Shown here: positions 7,137-12,611 of the stretch, piece by piece | How positions within the stretch are numbered: the first letter of the stretch is position 1 | Layout of the letters: each line of letters begins with the position of its first letter | Assembly (NCBI GenBank): GCA_020430865.1 | Contig: JAGQIY010000341.1 | Span: forward strand, 1 to 12,611 | Direction of reading: 5' to 3' | Length of the DNA stretch: 12,611 nt | Source: Myxococcales bacterium | Lineage (GTDB): Bacteria; Myxococcota; Polyangia; Polyangiales; Polyangiaceae | Notes under the pieces: model-generated | Told to the model about the DNA's origin: nothing | The model's input: only the letters and a program-made list of their open reading frames with translations | Databases searched by the model: none | Program-made: the position numbers and the translations under genes

Positions 7137-7347
7137 GTTTCCGTATGGGATGTGGCCCCCAGTGGCTGGCGCTTCATGCGCCGCCAGGAACGCTCGTGTG
7201 CCGTACAAGACCAGAATACGCCCGATTGGTTCCGAGGGAAAACACCCCCAAGGGTGTCGAACGCATTTGGGGGGAGACGCACCCGTTCGAGTGCGTTCGA
7301 TGATACTGATGATGTCCGTCAGTGACACGTTAGTACCATACGGAAAC
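7137..7347. repeat. 12-bp inverted repeats enclosing a block of hairpins
   Basis: GTTTCCGTATGG at 7137-7148 is exactly inverted as CCATACGGAAAC at 7336-7347. Inside are a hairpin at 7163-7186 (TGGC, bulged T, GGCGC, loop TTCAT, then GCGCC and GCCA), one at 7242-7257 (ACACCC/GGGTGT), one at 7257-7300 (TCGAACGCA/TGCGTTCGA, loop 26) and one at 7304-7323 (ACTGA/TCAGT). CCCCCAA at 7245-7251 can instead pair with TTGGGGG at 7267-7273, excluding the second and disturbing the third. It could be a structured RNA leader, a 211-bp MITE-like element (flanks share only GA), or a multi-site operator. The sequence does not decide between them. Confidence 0.45.
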
Positions 7348-7398
7348 GAAGTAGATGATAGCGGTGACGCTGAATCCAGGCGTTCCGCTCTGGAAACA

Positions 7399-7413
7399 CC
7401 TATCGGTGATAGG
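7399..7413. promoter_or_regulatory. Small palindrome, possible operator
   Basis: CCTATC-GGT-GATAGG, a perfect 6-bp inverted repeat with a 3-bp centre in the otherwise empty region upstream of the kinase operon. It is short, so chance is possible. Confidence 0.25.
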
Positions 7414-7527
7414 GTTGAAACCGATGCTCGCCCGAAGGCCCGCCGAAGGCGTCGATGATACGGCTGAAGTCGACTGGAAAGGCGGACGCTCGTTTGGTGC
7501 GTATCCGCGGGGCAAAAATCTGTGCAG

Positions 7528-8460
7528 CTAGAACTCGCCGGCTGTCACCAGGCCGGGGGCACCCCCGATTCGTGCAGGGAAGAGCGTCCAGCTAGTCTCG
7601 GGGGGCGCCTCGATTGCCTCGGAGGAAGGCCGCAGGAGCTCGACGAGGCCAAAGCCCAAGGTAGCGGCCGCTGTGCCGACGCCCATCTCGGTGGGCTTGA
7701 CCCGGGAGAGATCCAGCTTGTGTGCCGCAGGGAAACCATACCCGAGTGCCGTGCCAACCAGGACCCCCACGATGACGTCCGAGCGATGGTGGCGCCCAGC
7801 GGAGACGCGCAGGCTCGCGGTGGCCCCAGCCGCGAAGAACTCCGCGCCCCACACGACGTGGGTCTGCAGCGGGTCATCCGAGCGCAATGAGAACAGAATC
7901 GAGGATGCTGCAGCGCCCGCGAAGGCCGTGCTGGAGTGCCCCGAGTAGAACGAGAGATACGCGTCGTTGGGGTCAGCCTGCTCGAGCTGCTGGGCGCGCC
8001 GGTCGGTCCGGATCAACCTCGACATGTACGGACGGGGGCGCCCCACCGCATACTTGACGACGCCGTTCAGGAGCAGGTTGGCAGCGAGCGCCTGGGTGTA
8101 GACGACCGTAGTGTTCCCCAGCGCGGTGTCCACACCGAGCCCCCAGTGTGTCGCTGCTGGCATGAAGAAGGCGGTAGAGGCTGCAAGCGTATCGCTCAAG
8201 CGCGCGGCGCCGTCGTTGAAGTACAGCTCCACTGAGGAGTCGAAGCGACCGAACGCGGACCAGCGCGAGCCCCTGCTGAGAAAGCGAGGTCGCGCGAACG
8301 CGATGTAGCTGCCCAGGAGCGCCGCTGAAACCAAGCTATGGCTCAAGTAGTAGGGAGTCCCCCGATCCGTATCGATCGAAACCTGAGCCGACGCATCCTT
8401 GGAGACCGCTAGCAGGCTCACGGTGAGCATCAGGCTGAGGCTGGCGCGTCTCGGATCCAT
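7528..8460 (-). CDS. Secreted PAP2-family phosphatase (phosphatidic acid phosphatase/haloperoxidase fold)
   Basis: A vanadium-haloperoxidase-like acid phosphatase, expected to hydrolyse a lipid phosphate or similar phosphoester outside the inner membrane. From the ATG at 8460 the protein has 310 residues and starts with a signal peptide (MDPRRASLSLMLTVSLLAVS, cleavage likely after ASA). The three PAP2 signatures are present: K-x6-RP at 136-144 (KYAVGRPRP), SGH at 173-175 (FYSGHSS, Tyr where Pro is usual), and R-x5-H-x3-D at 218-228 (RVSAGRHHRSD). Hydrophobic stretches around these could be membrane or buried helices. The frame stays open upstream to a TTG at 8544 and beyond, with AAGGAGG further out but no ATG/GTG suitably placed there. 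I prefer the ATG because it gives a clean signal peptide. Nothing around it suggests an operon. Confidence 0.8.
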   Translation of the reverse strand: MDPRRASLSLMLTVSLLAVSKDASAQVSIDTDRGTPYYLSHSLVSAALLGSYIAFARPRFLSRGSRWSAFGRFDSSVELYFNDGAARLSDTLAASTAFFMPAATHWGLGVDTALGNTTVVYTQALAANLLLNGVVKYAVGRPRPYMSRLIRTDRRAQQLEQADPNDAYLSFYSGHSSTAFAGAAASSILFSLRSDDPLQTHVVWGAEFFAAGATASLRVSAGRHHRSDVIVGVLVGTALGYGFPAAHKLDLSRVKPTEMGVGTAAATLGFGLVELLRPSSEAIEAPPETSWTLFPARIGGAPGLVTAGEF

Positions 8461-8762
8461 CTCGTCGAGGTAGTCGAGCACACTTCGGGAAATCGAGCCA
8501 AGGTCGTAGGCAGGCGCTGGGCGTCGGGCCTCACCCCCTGCCAAGATGGAAGGGCAGGAAAGAGGTGTCAGAAGCCTCCTTGGACCGTATCCGTGAGGAG
8601 AGGACCCGACCTGAACGAACCTCGAGTTGCGCTGGTGCTAGACTGGGTCGGTACTCATGGAATCGCCGCTGCCGGGCTGCCAAATCAGCGACCCGAGACG
8701 CGCACGCTGGACGAGTTGCCAGGGTGGGTGCAGCGCGCCGTGTGCTCCGAGGGGCGCGAGAC

Positions 8763-9266
8763 TCAGTCGTCCTCTTCGAGCAGGAGCTTGTAGCTGCGTA
8801 TTTCGCGATTGGGGTCCGAGAGGCCGGCGTACGCAGTGTCGCAAGGCTCGCCCTTGGTGAGCCTCGCGCGGAGCGTCGTCGGAGCGGCCTTGGCCAGCTT
8901 GAACGAGCAATTGGTCATACAGTCCCCCGCGCCGTTGCCGCTCGTGCTCATGCACGTGCCCTTGTTGGGCACCGAATAGCAGCGCGTGGTGGAGACCACT
9001 GCTCCCTCCTGCACGACCTCGACCTCCACGTCGTAGCAGAACCTTGGCTGCTTCGTCTCGAGGTCAGGTTCGTACGAGTAGTCAGCCCAAAACTGGTAGT
9101 CGACACCAGTGCGACCAGGGAACGAGCCCTCGACGACTTGCTCTGCCTTCCCCTCCAGAGACAGGCGAAGCACGATGTCATCACGACAGCCAAGCAGGGC
9201 CAGTGAGCCGGCCACGACGTAGCCGACACGAGCCACGTGTGACCGACCCAACCCGGCAAAGCCCAT
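8763..9266 (-). CDS. Small Cys-rich lipoprotein, hypothetical
   Basis: A predicted outer-membrane or periplasmic lipoprotein of about 167 residues that I cannot name. After a basic, short n-region the hydrophobic segment VARVGYVVAGSLALLGC ends in a lipobox (LLGC). The mature part has six further Cys residues (in FCYDV, TRCYS, GTCMS, GDCMT, NCSF and EPCDT), suggesting three disulfides in an exported beta-rich domain. The C-terminus is acidic (LLLEEDD). The start is uncertain: ATG at 9266, GTG at 9302 (adds a CRCC-containing leader) or GTG at 9239; none has a strong ribosome site. It lies on the same strand as the phosphatase but 300 bases away, so co-transcription is not evident. Confidence 0.6.
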   Translation of the reverse strand: MGFAGLGRSHVARVGYVVAGSLALLGCRDDIVLRLSLEGKAEQVVEGSFPGRTGVDYQFWADYSYEPDLETKQPRFCYDVEVEVVQEGAVVSTTRCYSVPNKGTCMSTSGNGAGDCMTNCSFKLAKAAPTTLRARLTKGEPCDTAYAGLSDPNREIRSYKLLLEEDD

Positions 9267-9376
9267 GCTGTGGCAGCATCTGCAGGGGAGTTTGGCGTTC
9301 ACACCATGCAGCCTAACACGAAAACCACCGCGATTTTCTCGCCACCCTCGAAGGCACTTCCCTCTCCCCCCCCCAC

Positions 9377-9664
9377 TTGGGTCAGGCTACGTCAATCAAG
9401 GCGTCCAAGCCCCGCAACGCTCCCGCCCCGGCTAGTTGCGAGGACGTGCGGGCATGGCTCCTCGAAGTGGATCCAGAGCTGGTAGCCGCGGCCGCTGATG
9501 TGGACTCGACCTTGCTCGAATGGGCAAGTCGGCGTACCCGCCTCCAGCTCTTGCGTGAAGCCAGCACCAGCGCGAGCGAGTTGCTGAGGCTTCAGGCACT
9601 TCGGTCAAACTACCCGACGACCGATACCGCCCGACGACCCGCATTGCTAGCGTCGAGCCAATGA
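9377..9664 (+). CDS. Small hypothetical protein, start uncertain
   Basis: A 95-residue open frame whose core (CEDVRAWLLEVDPELV, then VDSTLLEWASRRTRLQLL) looks like a genuine helical protein. Small proteins with this VDxSLL...R pattern occur in Polyangiales next to various genes; that is recollection, and I cannot give a function. The frame begins at a TTG without a ribosome site, directly after a run of nine C (9366-9374). One base gained or lost in this run would join it to an ATG at 9306 (MQPNTKTTAIFSPPSK). Its TGA overlaps the ATG at 9661 by four bases (ATGA), suggesting translational coupling to the lipoprotein remnant downstream. Strand opposite to the preceding lipoprotein. Confidence 0.45.
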   Translation: MGQATSIKASKPRNAPAPASCEDVRAWLLEVDPELVAAAADVDSTLLEWASRRTRLQLLREASTSASELLRLQALRSNYPTTDTARRPALLASSQ

Positions 9665-9860
9665 GGCGCGCATCGTCGTGGGGCTGCTGCTTGTAGCACT
9701 GCTCGCGTGCAAAGACCGCGAGGCAGAGCCGGGAAACCGCTCTGCGAGGCTTCCAGACGTCCCCGGCGGTTTGACGCGGCAGCAAGCTCAGGCAGCCGCG
9801 CTGGCGGCGGAATCACAGATCCCCAAGGAACTGGCAAGCGCTCGAAGCGCGGATCTGAGC
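9661..9860 (+). pseudogene. Lipoprotein gene remnant, frameshifted and truncated
   Basis: From the ATG at 9661 the frame gives MRRASSWGCCL and stops at once. One base added after codon 3 would read MRR-A-IVVGLLLVALLAC, a textbook lipoprotein signal with the lipobox LLAC. In the present sequence the signal continues only in the frame of the GTG at 9678 (GLLLVALLACKDREAEPGN), followed by PGGLTRQQAQAAALAAE. That GGLT...A segment recalls the start of PpiC-type peptidyl-prolyl isomerase lipoproteins of Polyangiales, a weak resemblance. After about 9860 the DNA is transposase-derived, so the rest of the gene is lost. If the GTG is used, a short lipopeptide could still be made. Confidence 0.4.
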
Positions 9861-10281
9861 CGGCGGAGTGCAGTTCCGCGAGGATTATCGGACGTGGTGC
9901 AGGCGACTCGGGATCAAGCCCCGCTGGGGCGCGGTCGGCAGTCACAAGTCCATCGCCATTGTCGAGCGCTTCTGGCGCAGCATGAAGGCCGAGTGCTGCA
10001 GGCGCGCCTTCATGCCGCTGCGACTTCCGGCTGTCCAAGCCGAACTCGACTGCTACGCGGCTTGGTTTCGACTGCATCGGCCTCACCAGGCGTTGAAGGG
10101 CATCACGCCCGAGGAGCGGCGTGCGGACGAACTGCCCAACGTCGTGAGGCTCGAGCCGCGACCTCGCATGCCAATCCGTGGGGATCCAGAGCGTGTGCGC
10201 CGTGTGTCCTCGGTCGAGCTGCGCGCCGAGCGCTTCGCGGGTAGAGAACATCTGCCGGTGATGCATCTCGAAGCGGCTTGA
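9860..10281 (+). pseudogene. C-terminal fragment of a DDE integrase-core transposase
   Basis: The frame from GGVQFREDYRTWCRRLGI through RWGAVGSHKSIAIVERFWRS and AWFRLHRPHQALKGITPEE to the LPVMHLEAA terminus is the last third of an IS3/IS481-like rve transposase. Only the catalytic Glu (SIAIVERF) remains; both Asp motifs and the N-terminal helix-turn-helix are missing. Just upstream, ATC TGA GCC GGC GGA GTG CAG stands where an ISDRGVQF-like segment would be, so a stop and divergence mark the break. It cannot be active. It is unrelated in sequence to the complete IS element at 604-2288 and is an older scar. Confidence 0.75.
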
Positions 10282-10393
10282 GCCGAGCCGGTACGAGTCA
10301 TCGTGCTGAGGCGGACGTGCGTCTGGAGGTCGGGGTTGGGGCCCTAGATTCCGGTGTGAATGGACCTGCTACGAGCGGGCACCGGTTTGGCCA

Positions 10394-11083
10394 ATGGACC
10401 GGATAGCCTTTAGTTGCCGTGCGGATACTAGAATATGGCTCTCAAAGCTTGCTGGACGGATACACCCCAAGGACTCGATGCAGCAGCTGCTGTTCACCAA
10501 CGCGGTGACGTTGCCACCCGGATTCGCCGGAGTCAACGTGCTGGGTTGGGACCAATACGCCACCCAGCCGCACAAGAATGACGTCGTGCAAGTCGTGGCG
10601 GACGCGCAGACGAACTCCGGGCGTCCCCTGACGCTCACGACTGTCAGCGACTACACGCTCATTCCGGCGCAGCTGAATGTCGCAAGCGTCCAGGTGCTGG
10701 TGGTCTACGACCAGAGCCAAGCCCCAACGGGCGAGCTCGCCACGGCGGGTGCTGCTCTCCAGGCATCGCTCGACTCGTTCACCATGGGTGGCGGCGTCGT
10801 GATCACGCTGATCGCGGGTACGGGTGAGATGGATCAGTTCCTCACGCAGAGCGGACTCCTGCCCCTCACCGGCATGACCGAGGTCACCGGACAGCTACTG
10901 AATGTCCGCGCACCTGGCGACGCGGTTGGCCTCAACGTGCGCACACCCTTCGTCGCGCCGCGCACGAGCTGCACGTTCCAGACGTCGGTCACTCCGAGCT
11001 CGCTCGATGTGTTCGTGGTGCGCGATCAACCTGCTCCCAGCGCTGGGGAGGCCAGCGTGATCCACCGTATCCGTCAGCCCTGA
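10394..11083 (+). CDS. Hypothetical protein, probably 5'-truncated
   Basis: A 229-residue frame (201 from the ATG at 10478, which has AAGGA four bases before it). The protein alternates hydrophobic beta strands and short helices (VQVLVVYDQSQAPTGELATAG, GGGVVITLIAGTGEMDQF, LNVRAPGDAVGLNVRTPFVA), like a Rossmann-type or GATase-like fold. I recall longer exported Polyangiales proteins with this VLxVYDQ...APxGxLAT...GGVVVxL pattern and a signal peptide plus an extra domain in front. Here nothing signal-like precedes residue 30 and the region upstream is a transposase remnant, so loss of the 5' end is likely. No catalytic motif is evident. A strong hairpin follows the stop immediately. Confidence 0.55.
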   Translation: MDRIAFSCRADTRIWLSKLAGRIHPKDSMQQLLFTNAVTLPPGFAGVNVLGWDQYATQPHKNDVVQVVADAQTNSGRPLTLTTVSDYTLIPAQLNVASVQVLVVYDQSQAPTGELATAGAALQASLDSFTMGGGVVITLIAGTGEMDQFLTQSGLLPLTGMTEVTGQLLNVRAPGDAVGLNVRTPFVAPRTSCTFQTSVTPSSLDVFVVRDQPAPSAGEASVIHRIRQP

Positions 11084-11132
11084 CGCTCCTCTCCCCCCAA
11101 ACCCTCGGTTCTGGATTCCGTGGGGAGGAGCG
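11084..11132 (+). terminator. Strong hairpin after the hypothetical gene
   Basis: CGCTCCTC, bulged T, CCC at 11084-11095 pairs with GGGGAGGAGCG at 11122-11132, starting directly after the TGA at 11081-11083. The loop contains a smaller AACC/GGTT pair. There is no T-run, so it would be a U-less terminator or an mRNA 3' stabiliser. Confidence 0.5.
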
Positions 11133-11223
11133 CAGCGCGGCGGTAGGCAAGGCGCTGAGGGATGGCAGTGAGCTGTGACGCAGATCATCGCGTGTTCATT
11201 GACGGGCTGGCAGTCGCGGGGGT

Positions 11224-11237
11224 GGTAACTATGTACC
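11224..11237 (+). promoter_or_regulatory. Candidate HxlR operator
   Basis: GGTAACTATGTACC is an imperfect inverted repeat (GGTA...TACC with TA-rich centre) eight bases before the regulator's ATG. HxlR regulators often bind such AT-containing dyads over their own promoters. TTGACG at 11199-11204 could be a -35 but the spacing to a plausible -10 is too long, so the promoter itself is not resolved. Confidence 0.4.
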
Positions 11238-11244
11238 CTGGGTG

Positions 11245-11538
11245 ATGTCCTCAGAGTTTGGGTGTCCTGTCGAGTTTGCGCTCAACGTACTCGGCGGGAA
11301 GTGGAAGACGGTATTGCTCGCTCACTTGAAGACGGGGCCAAAGCGTTACCGCGACCTGCGCAACCTGGTGCCCAAGCTGAGCGACAAGATGCTCACCCAG
11401 CGCATTCACGAGCTTGAGCTCGCTGGATTGATCGAAAAAGACTCTGCATCCGCCTATGTGATGACCGATCGTGGTCGCTCCCTATCTCCCGTGTTGCAGG
11501 CCCTCTTCGATTGGGGGGAGGAGCACTGGGAAAGCTAA
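11245..11538 (+). CDS. HxlR-family winged-helix transcriptional regulator
   Basis: A 97-residue DNA-binding protein (GTG three bases earlier is an alternative start), the normal length for HxlR/YodB regulators. It shows the family pattern in order: GCPVEFALNVLGGKWKTVLL, the RYRDLRNLVPKLSDKMLTQR recognition region, ELELAGLIEKDSASAYVMTD wing, and RGRSLSPVLQALFDWGEEH dimerisation helix. Cys7 lies at the conserved N-terminal position used by YodB- and HypR-type members to sense quinones, aldehydes or hypochlorite by thiol oxidation or alkylation. The next gene on the same strand, 65 bp on, encodes an ABM-globin protein and is the natural target. A dyad over the start suggests autoregulation. No ribosome site precedes the start, so the mRNA may be leaderless or weakly translated. 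Confidence 0.88.
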   Translation: MSSEFGCPVEFALNVLGGKWKTVLLAHLKTGPKRYRDLRNLVPKLSDKMLTQRIHELELAGLIEKDSASAYVMTDRGRSLSPVLQALFDWGEEHWES

Positions 11539-11552
11539 CCCACGGCACCTTG

Positions 11553-11568
11553 CGCACCATCTGGTGCG
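11553..11568 (+). terminator. Hairpin between the regulator and the globin gene
   Basis: CGCACC-ATCT-GGTGCG (a seven-pair version with a 2-base loop is also possible), 15 bases after the HxlR stop and 35 before the globin ATG. With no T-run it may be a partial terminator or processing site that separates the expression levels of the two genes. Confidence 0.35.
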
Positions 11569-11603
11569 TTGCGGTTGTCGGTAGTGGGCACTAGCTTCCG
11601 CCG

Positions 11604-12329
11604 ATGATTACCGAGTACGTGCGCTATCGGATCCCCGACGACCAAACGGACGAGTTCGTTTCCGCGTATCAACGAGCTGCAAAGGTGCTGGACGTCAGCC
11701 CGTTCTGTATCGACTACGAGTTGGCTCGCTGCGAAGAGGAGCCGGCGCGCTTCACGTTGCGCATTCACTGGACCTCCGTCGAAGAGCATCTAGGCGGCTT
11801 TCGCAAGAGCGCAGAGTTCCCGACGTTCCTGGCCGCGGTGCGTCCCTTCATCGCCCACATCGAGGAGACGCAGCACTACGCGCCGCTCCTCGAGCCGAAA
11901 CCTTCGGTGTACGACGCGCTGGGTGGCGCCGGCGCATTCTTTAGGCTCTCGAAGGGGATCCATGAGGAAATGCGACGAGACGCACTCCTGGGACCGATGT
12001 TCGCCAAGGCCGCGGAGGCTCACGTGCCCCATCTCGCGATGTGGCTGTGTGAGGTGTTTGGAGGACCGCGGCTCTACTCGGAGACGCTAGGCGACATCTC
12101 GCTGATGCTGCAAAGGCACGCCGGACTCGAGATCACGGATGGGCAGCGCGAGCGCTTCGTTGAGTGCGTCTCGCGCGTGGTCGATCGGGACGTGAGCGAT
12201 ACCGAAGCCAGAAAGGCGATCGTTAGCTACTTCGAGTGGGGGACGAAGATCGCTCAAGTCAACTCGAAGGCTGACCATGTTCCGGATCCGAGTGCAGGCG
12301 TGCCGCGATGGGGCTGGGGCGAAGACTGA
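11604..12329 (+). CDS. ABM-domain/truncated haemoglobin chimera
   Basis: A 241-residue two-domain protein. Residues 1-95 are a cofactor-free antibiotic-biosynthesis-monooxygenase (ABM) domain (ITEYVRYRIPDDQTDEFVSA, then RFTLRIHWTSVEEH, ending HYAPL). Residues 101-225 are a truncated globin closest to group II: SVYDALGGAGAFF, PMF, EVFGGPRLYSE and the proximal His172 in LQRHAGL. Aligned by eye to M. tuberculosis HbO, Tyr B10 is His120, Tyr CD1 is Phe133 and Trp G8 is Phe185, an atypical haem pocket. ABM-globin chimeras have been described in Streptomyces and Frankia; their reaction is not settled, but oxidation of a quinol-like substrate with haem-bound oxygen is plausible. The upstream HxlR gene supports an electrophile or quinone response. 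The ATG lacks a clear ribosome site. The C-terminal tail is short and Trp/Gly-rich. Confidence 0.88.
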   Translation: MITEYVRYRIPDDQTDEFVSAYQRAAKVLDVSPFCIDYELARCEEEPARFTLRIHWTSVEEHLGGFRKSAEFPTFLAAVRPFIAHIEETQHYAPLLEPKPSVYDALGGAGAFFRLSKGIHEEMRRDALLGPMFAKAAEAHVPHLAMWLCEVFGGPRLYSETLGDISLMLQRHAGLEITDGQRERFVECVSRVVDRDVSDTEARKAIVSYFEWGTKIAQVNSKADHVPDPSAGVPRWGWGED

Positions 12330-12611
12330 CTACGGCACCGTCAGCGCGGGCTCCGTCAAGAGGGAACACACCGCCGCTCCAGTTGGTGACGTAGTCGCCG
12401 TCGTGGGCGAACGCGCTCACGCGGTACTTGAGCTTGGTCAAGTCGGCACCCATCGAGTCGAGCTCCGACTTGGGGACGAAGAAGTGGATCTCGTCTACCA
12501 GGATGACCGCGACGGCTCCGCTGGTTGCGGTTACGTCCGTAAAGGCGCCGTTCAAGGCTTCGATCACGGTGAGGATCAACGTGCCGCTTCCGTGCGGTAC
12601 ACGCCGCGGGT
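12330..12611 (-). CDS. Hypothetical protein, partial, possibly frameshifted near its end
   Basis: The minus strand is open from the right edge (PRRVPHGSGTLILTVIEALN...) through SGAVAVILVDEIHFFVPKSE and KLKYRVSAFAHDGDYVTNWS, a beta-rich protein I cannot name; its N-terminus lies outside the window. In the literal frame it runs past the convergent globin gene's stop and ends at 12259, overlapping that gene by 71 bases. In the neighbouring frame the sequence reads LLTEPALTVP and stops with TAG at 12332-12330, exactly abutting the globin TGA. A one-base change near 12360-12370 would produce this tidier end, so either a frameshift mutation, a sequence error or a true overlap is present. The coordinates given use the abutting stop. 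Confidence 0.5.

Larger units (their letters stand above)
7046..7527. other. Non-coding leader upstream of the kinase operon
   Basis: A 480-base stretch with no supportable gene on either strand. The frames open here lack ribosome sites and family motifs and run out of frame into the kinase. It does contain several inverted repeats (listed separately) concentrated between 7075 and 7413, on the promoter side of the kinase gene. I see no confident -35/-10 pair. Confidence 0.6.

Noticed and set aside
6969..7328. Minus-strand frame of 119 codons across the kinase leader
   Set aside because: It overlaps the kinase start out of frame, contains the inverted-repeat block and has no recognisable protein features, so the non-coding reading is preferred.
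8667..8692. CGCTG...CAGCG inverted repeat in the gap between the phosphatase and the Cys-rich lipoprotein
   Set aside because: Only five pairs with a long loop and no T-run; not enough to call a terminator. The rest of the 8461-8762 gap shows nothing I can support.
8565..9206. Plus-strand frame of 213 codons opposite the Cys-rich lipoprotein
   Set aside because: Ala/Arg-rich, no ribosome site or motif, and fully antisense to a better-supported lipoprotein with a lipobox.
2221..10284. 14-bp exact inverted match: GGCTCAAGCCGCTT at 2221-2234 and AAGCGGCTTGAGCC at 10271-10284, both at transposase gene ends
   Set aside because: A 14-mer match of this kind is expected about once by chance in a window this size, both sites encode similar Ala-rich termini in GC-rich DNA, and similarity does not extend outward.
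1..12611. CRISPR arrays, tRNA or rRNA genes
   Set aside because: No regularly spaced repeats, no cloverleaf with a TTC-containing T arm, and no conserved rRNA segments were seen on either strand.

Overview
The window looks like a piece of a myxobacterial chromosome, probably order Polyangiales (Sorangium-like). Evidence: high GC with strong GC3 in the main genes, a Ser/Thr kinase with a single membrane helix and a PEGA-type C-terminus, lipoproteins with very long Gly/Ala/Ser linkers, and several secreted proteins of unknown role. The assignment is inference from gene content; no rRNA or tRNA is present to confirm it.

Left part (1-2390): two small, tightly overlapping minus-strand genes of unknown function with weaker GC3 than the rest. 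The upstream one appears to be split by a complete IS3-type element (604-2288) that has 21-bp terminal inverted repeats, orfA, orfB with an intact DDE triad, and a canonical G GGA AAA slippery heptamer. The missing 5' end of the split gene can be read on the far side of the element.

Central part (2388-7527): a tight minus-strand operon, transcribed from 7045 downward. It encodes a membrane Ser/Thr kinase with an extracytoplasmic PEGA-like domain, a secreted/membrane protein with its own PEGA-like domain, and a lipoprotein unsaturated-rhamnogalacturonyl hydrolase (GH88/GH105) carrying a C-terminal discoidin-like domain. The gaps are about 33 and 11 bp. A 480-bp non-coding leader upstream holds a 12-bp inverted repeat enclosing several hairpins, some mutually exclusive. 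It is the most structured unexplained stretch in the window.

Middle right (7528-9302): a secreted PAP2-type phosphatase and a small Cys-rich lipoprotein, both on the minus strand.

Decayed zone (9303-11132): a small hypothetical gene whose stop overlaps an ATG by 4 bp, a lipoprotein start that seems to be one base out of frame, the C-terminal third of a DDE transposase, and a probable 5'-truncated hypothetical gene ending in a strong hairpin. This is an insertion/deletion scar.

Right part (11224-12332): an HxlR-family regulator with the N-terminal cysteine typical of redox/electrophile sensors. A chimeric protein follows, with an N-terminal antibiotic-biosynthesis-monooxygenase (ABM) domain and a C-terminal truncated haemoglobin whose usual group II distal residues are replaced (His at B10, Phe at CD1 and G8). 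It is the most biologically interesting pair here: a candidate redox- or quinone-responsive haem monooxygenase module. A convergent partial gene, perhaps frameshifted, runs off the right edge.
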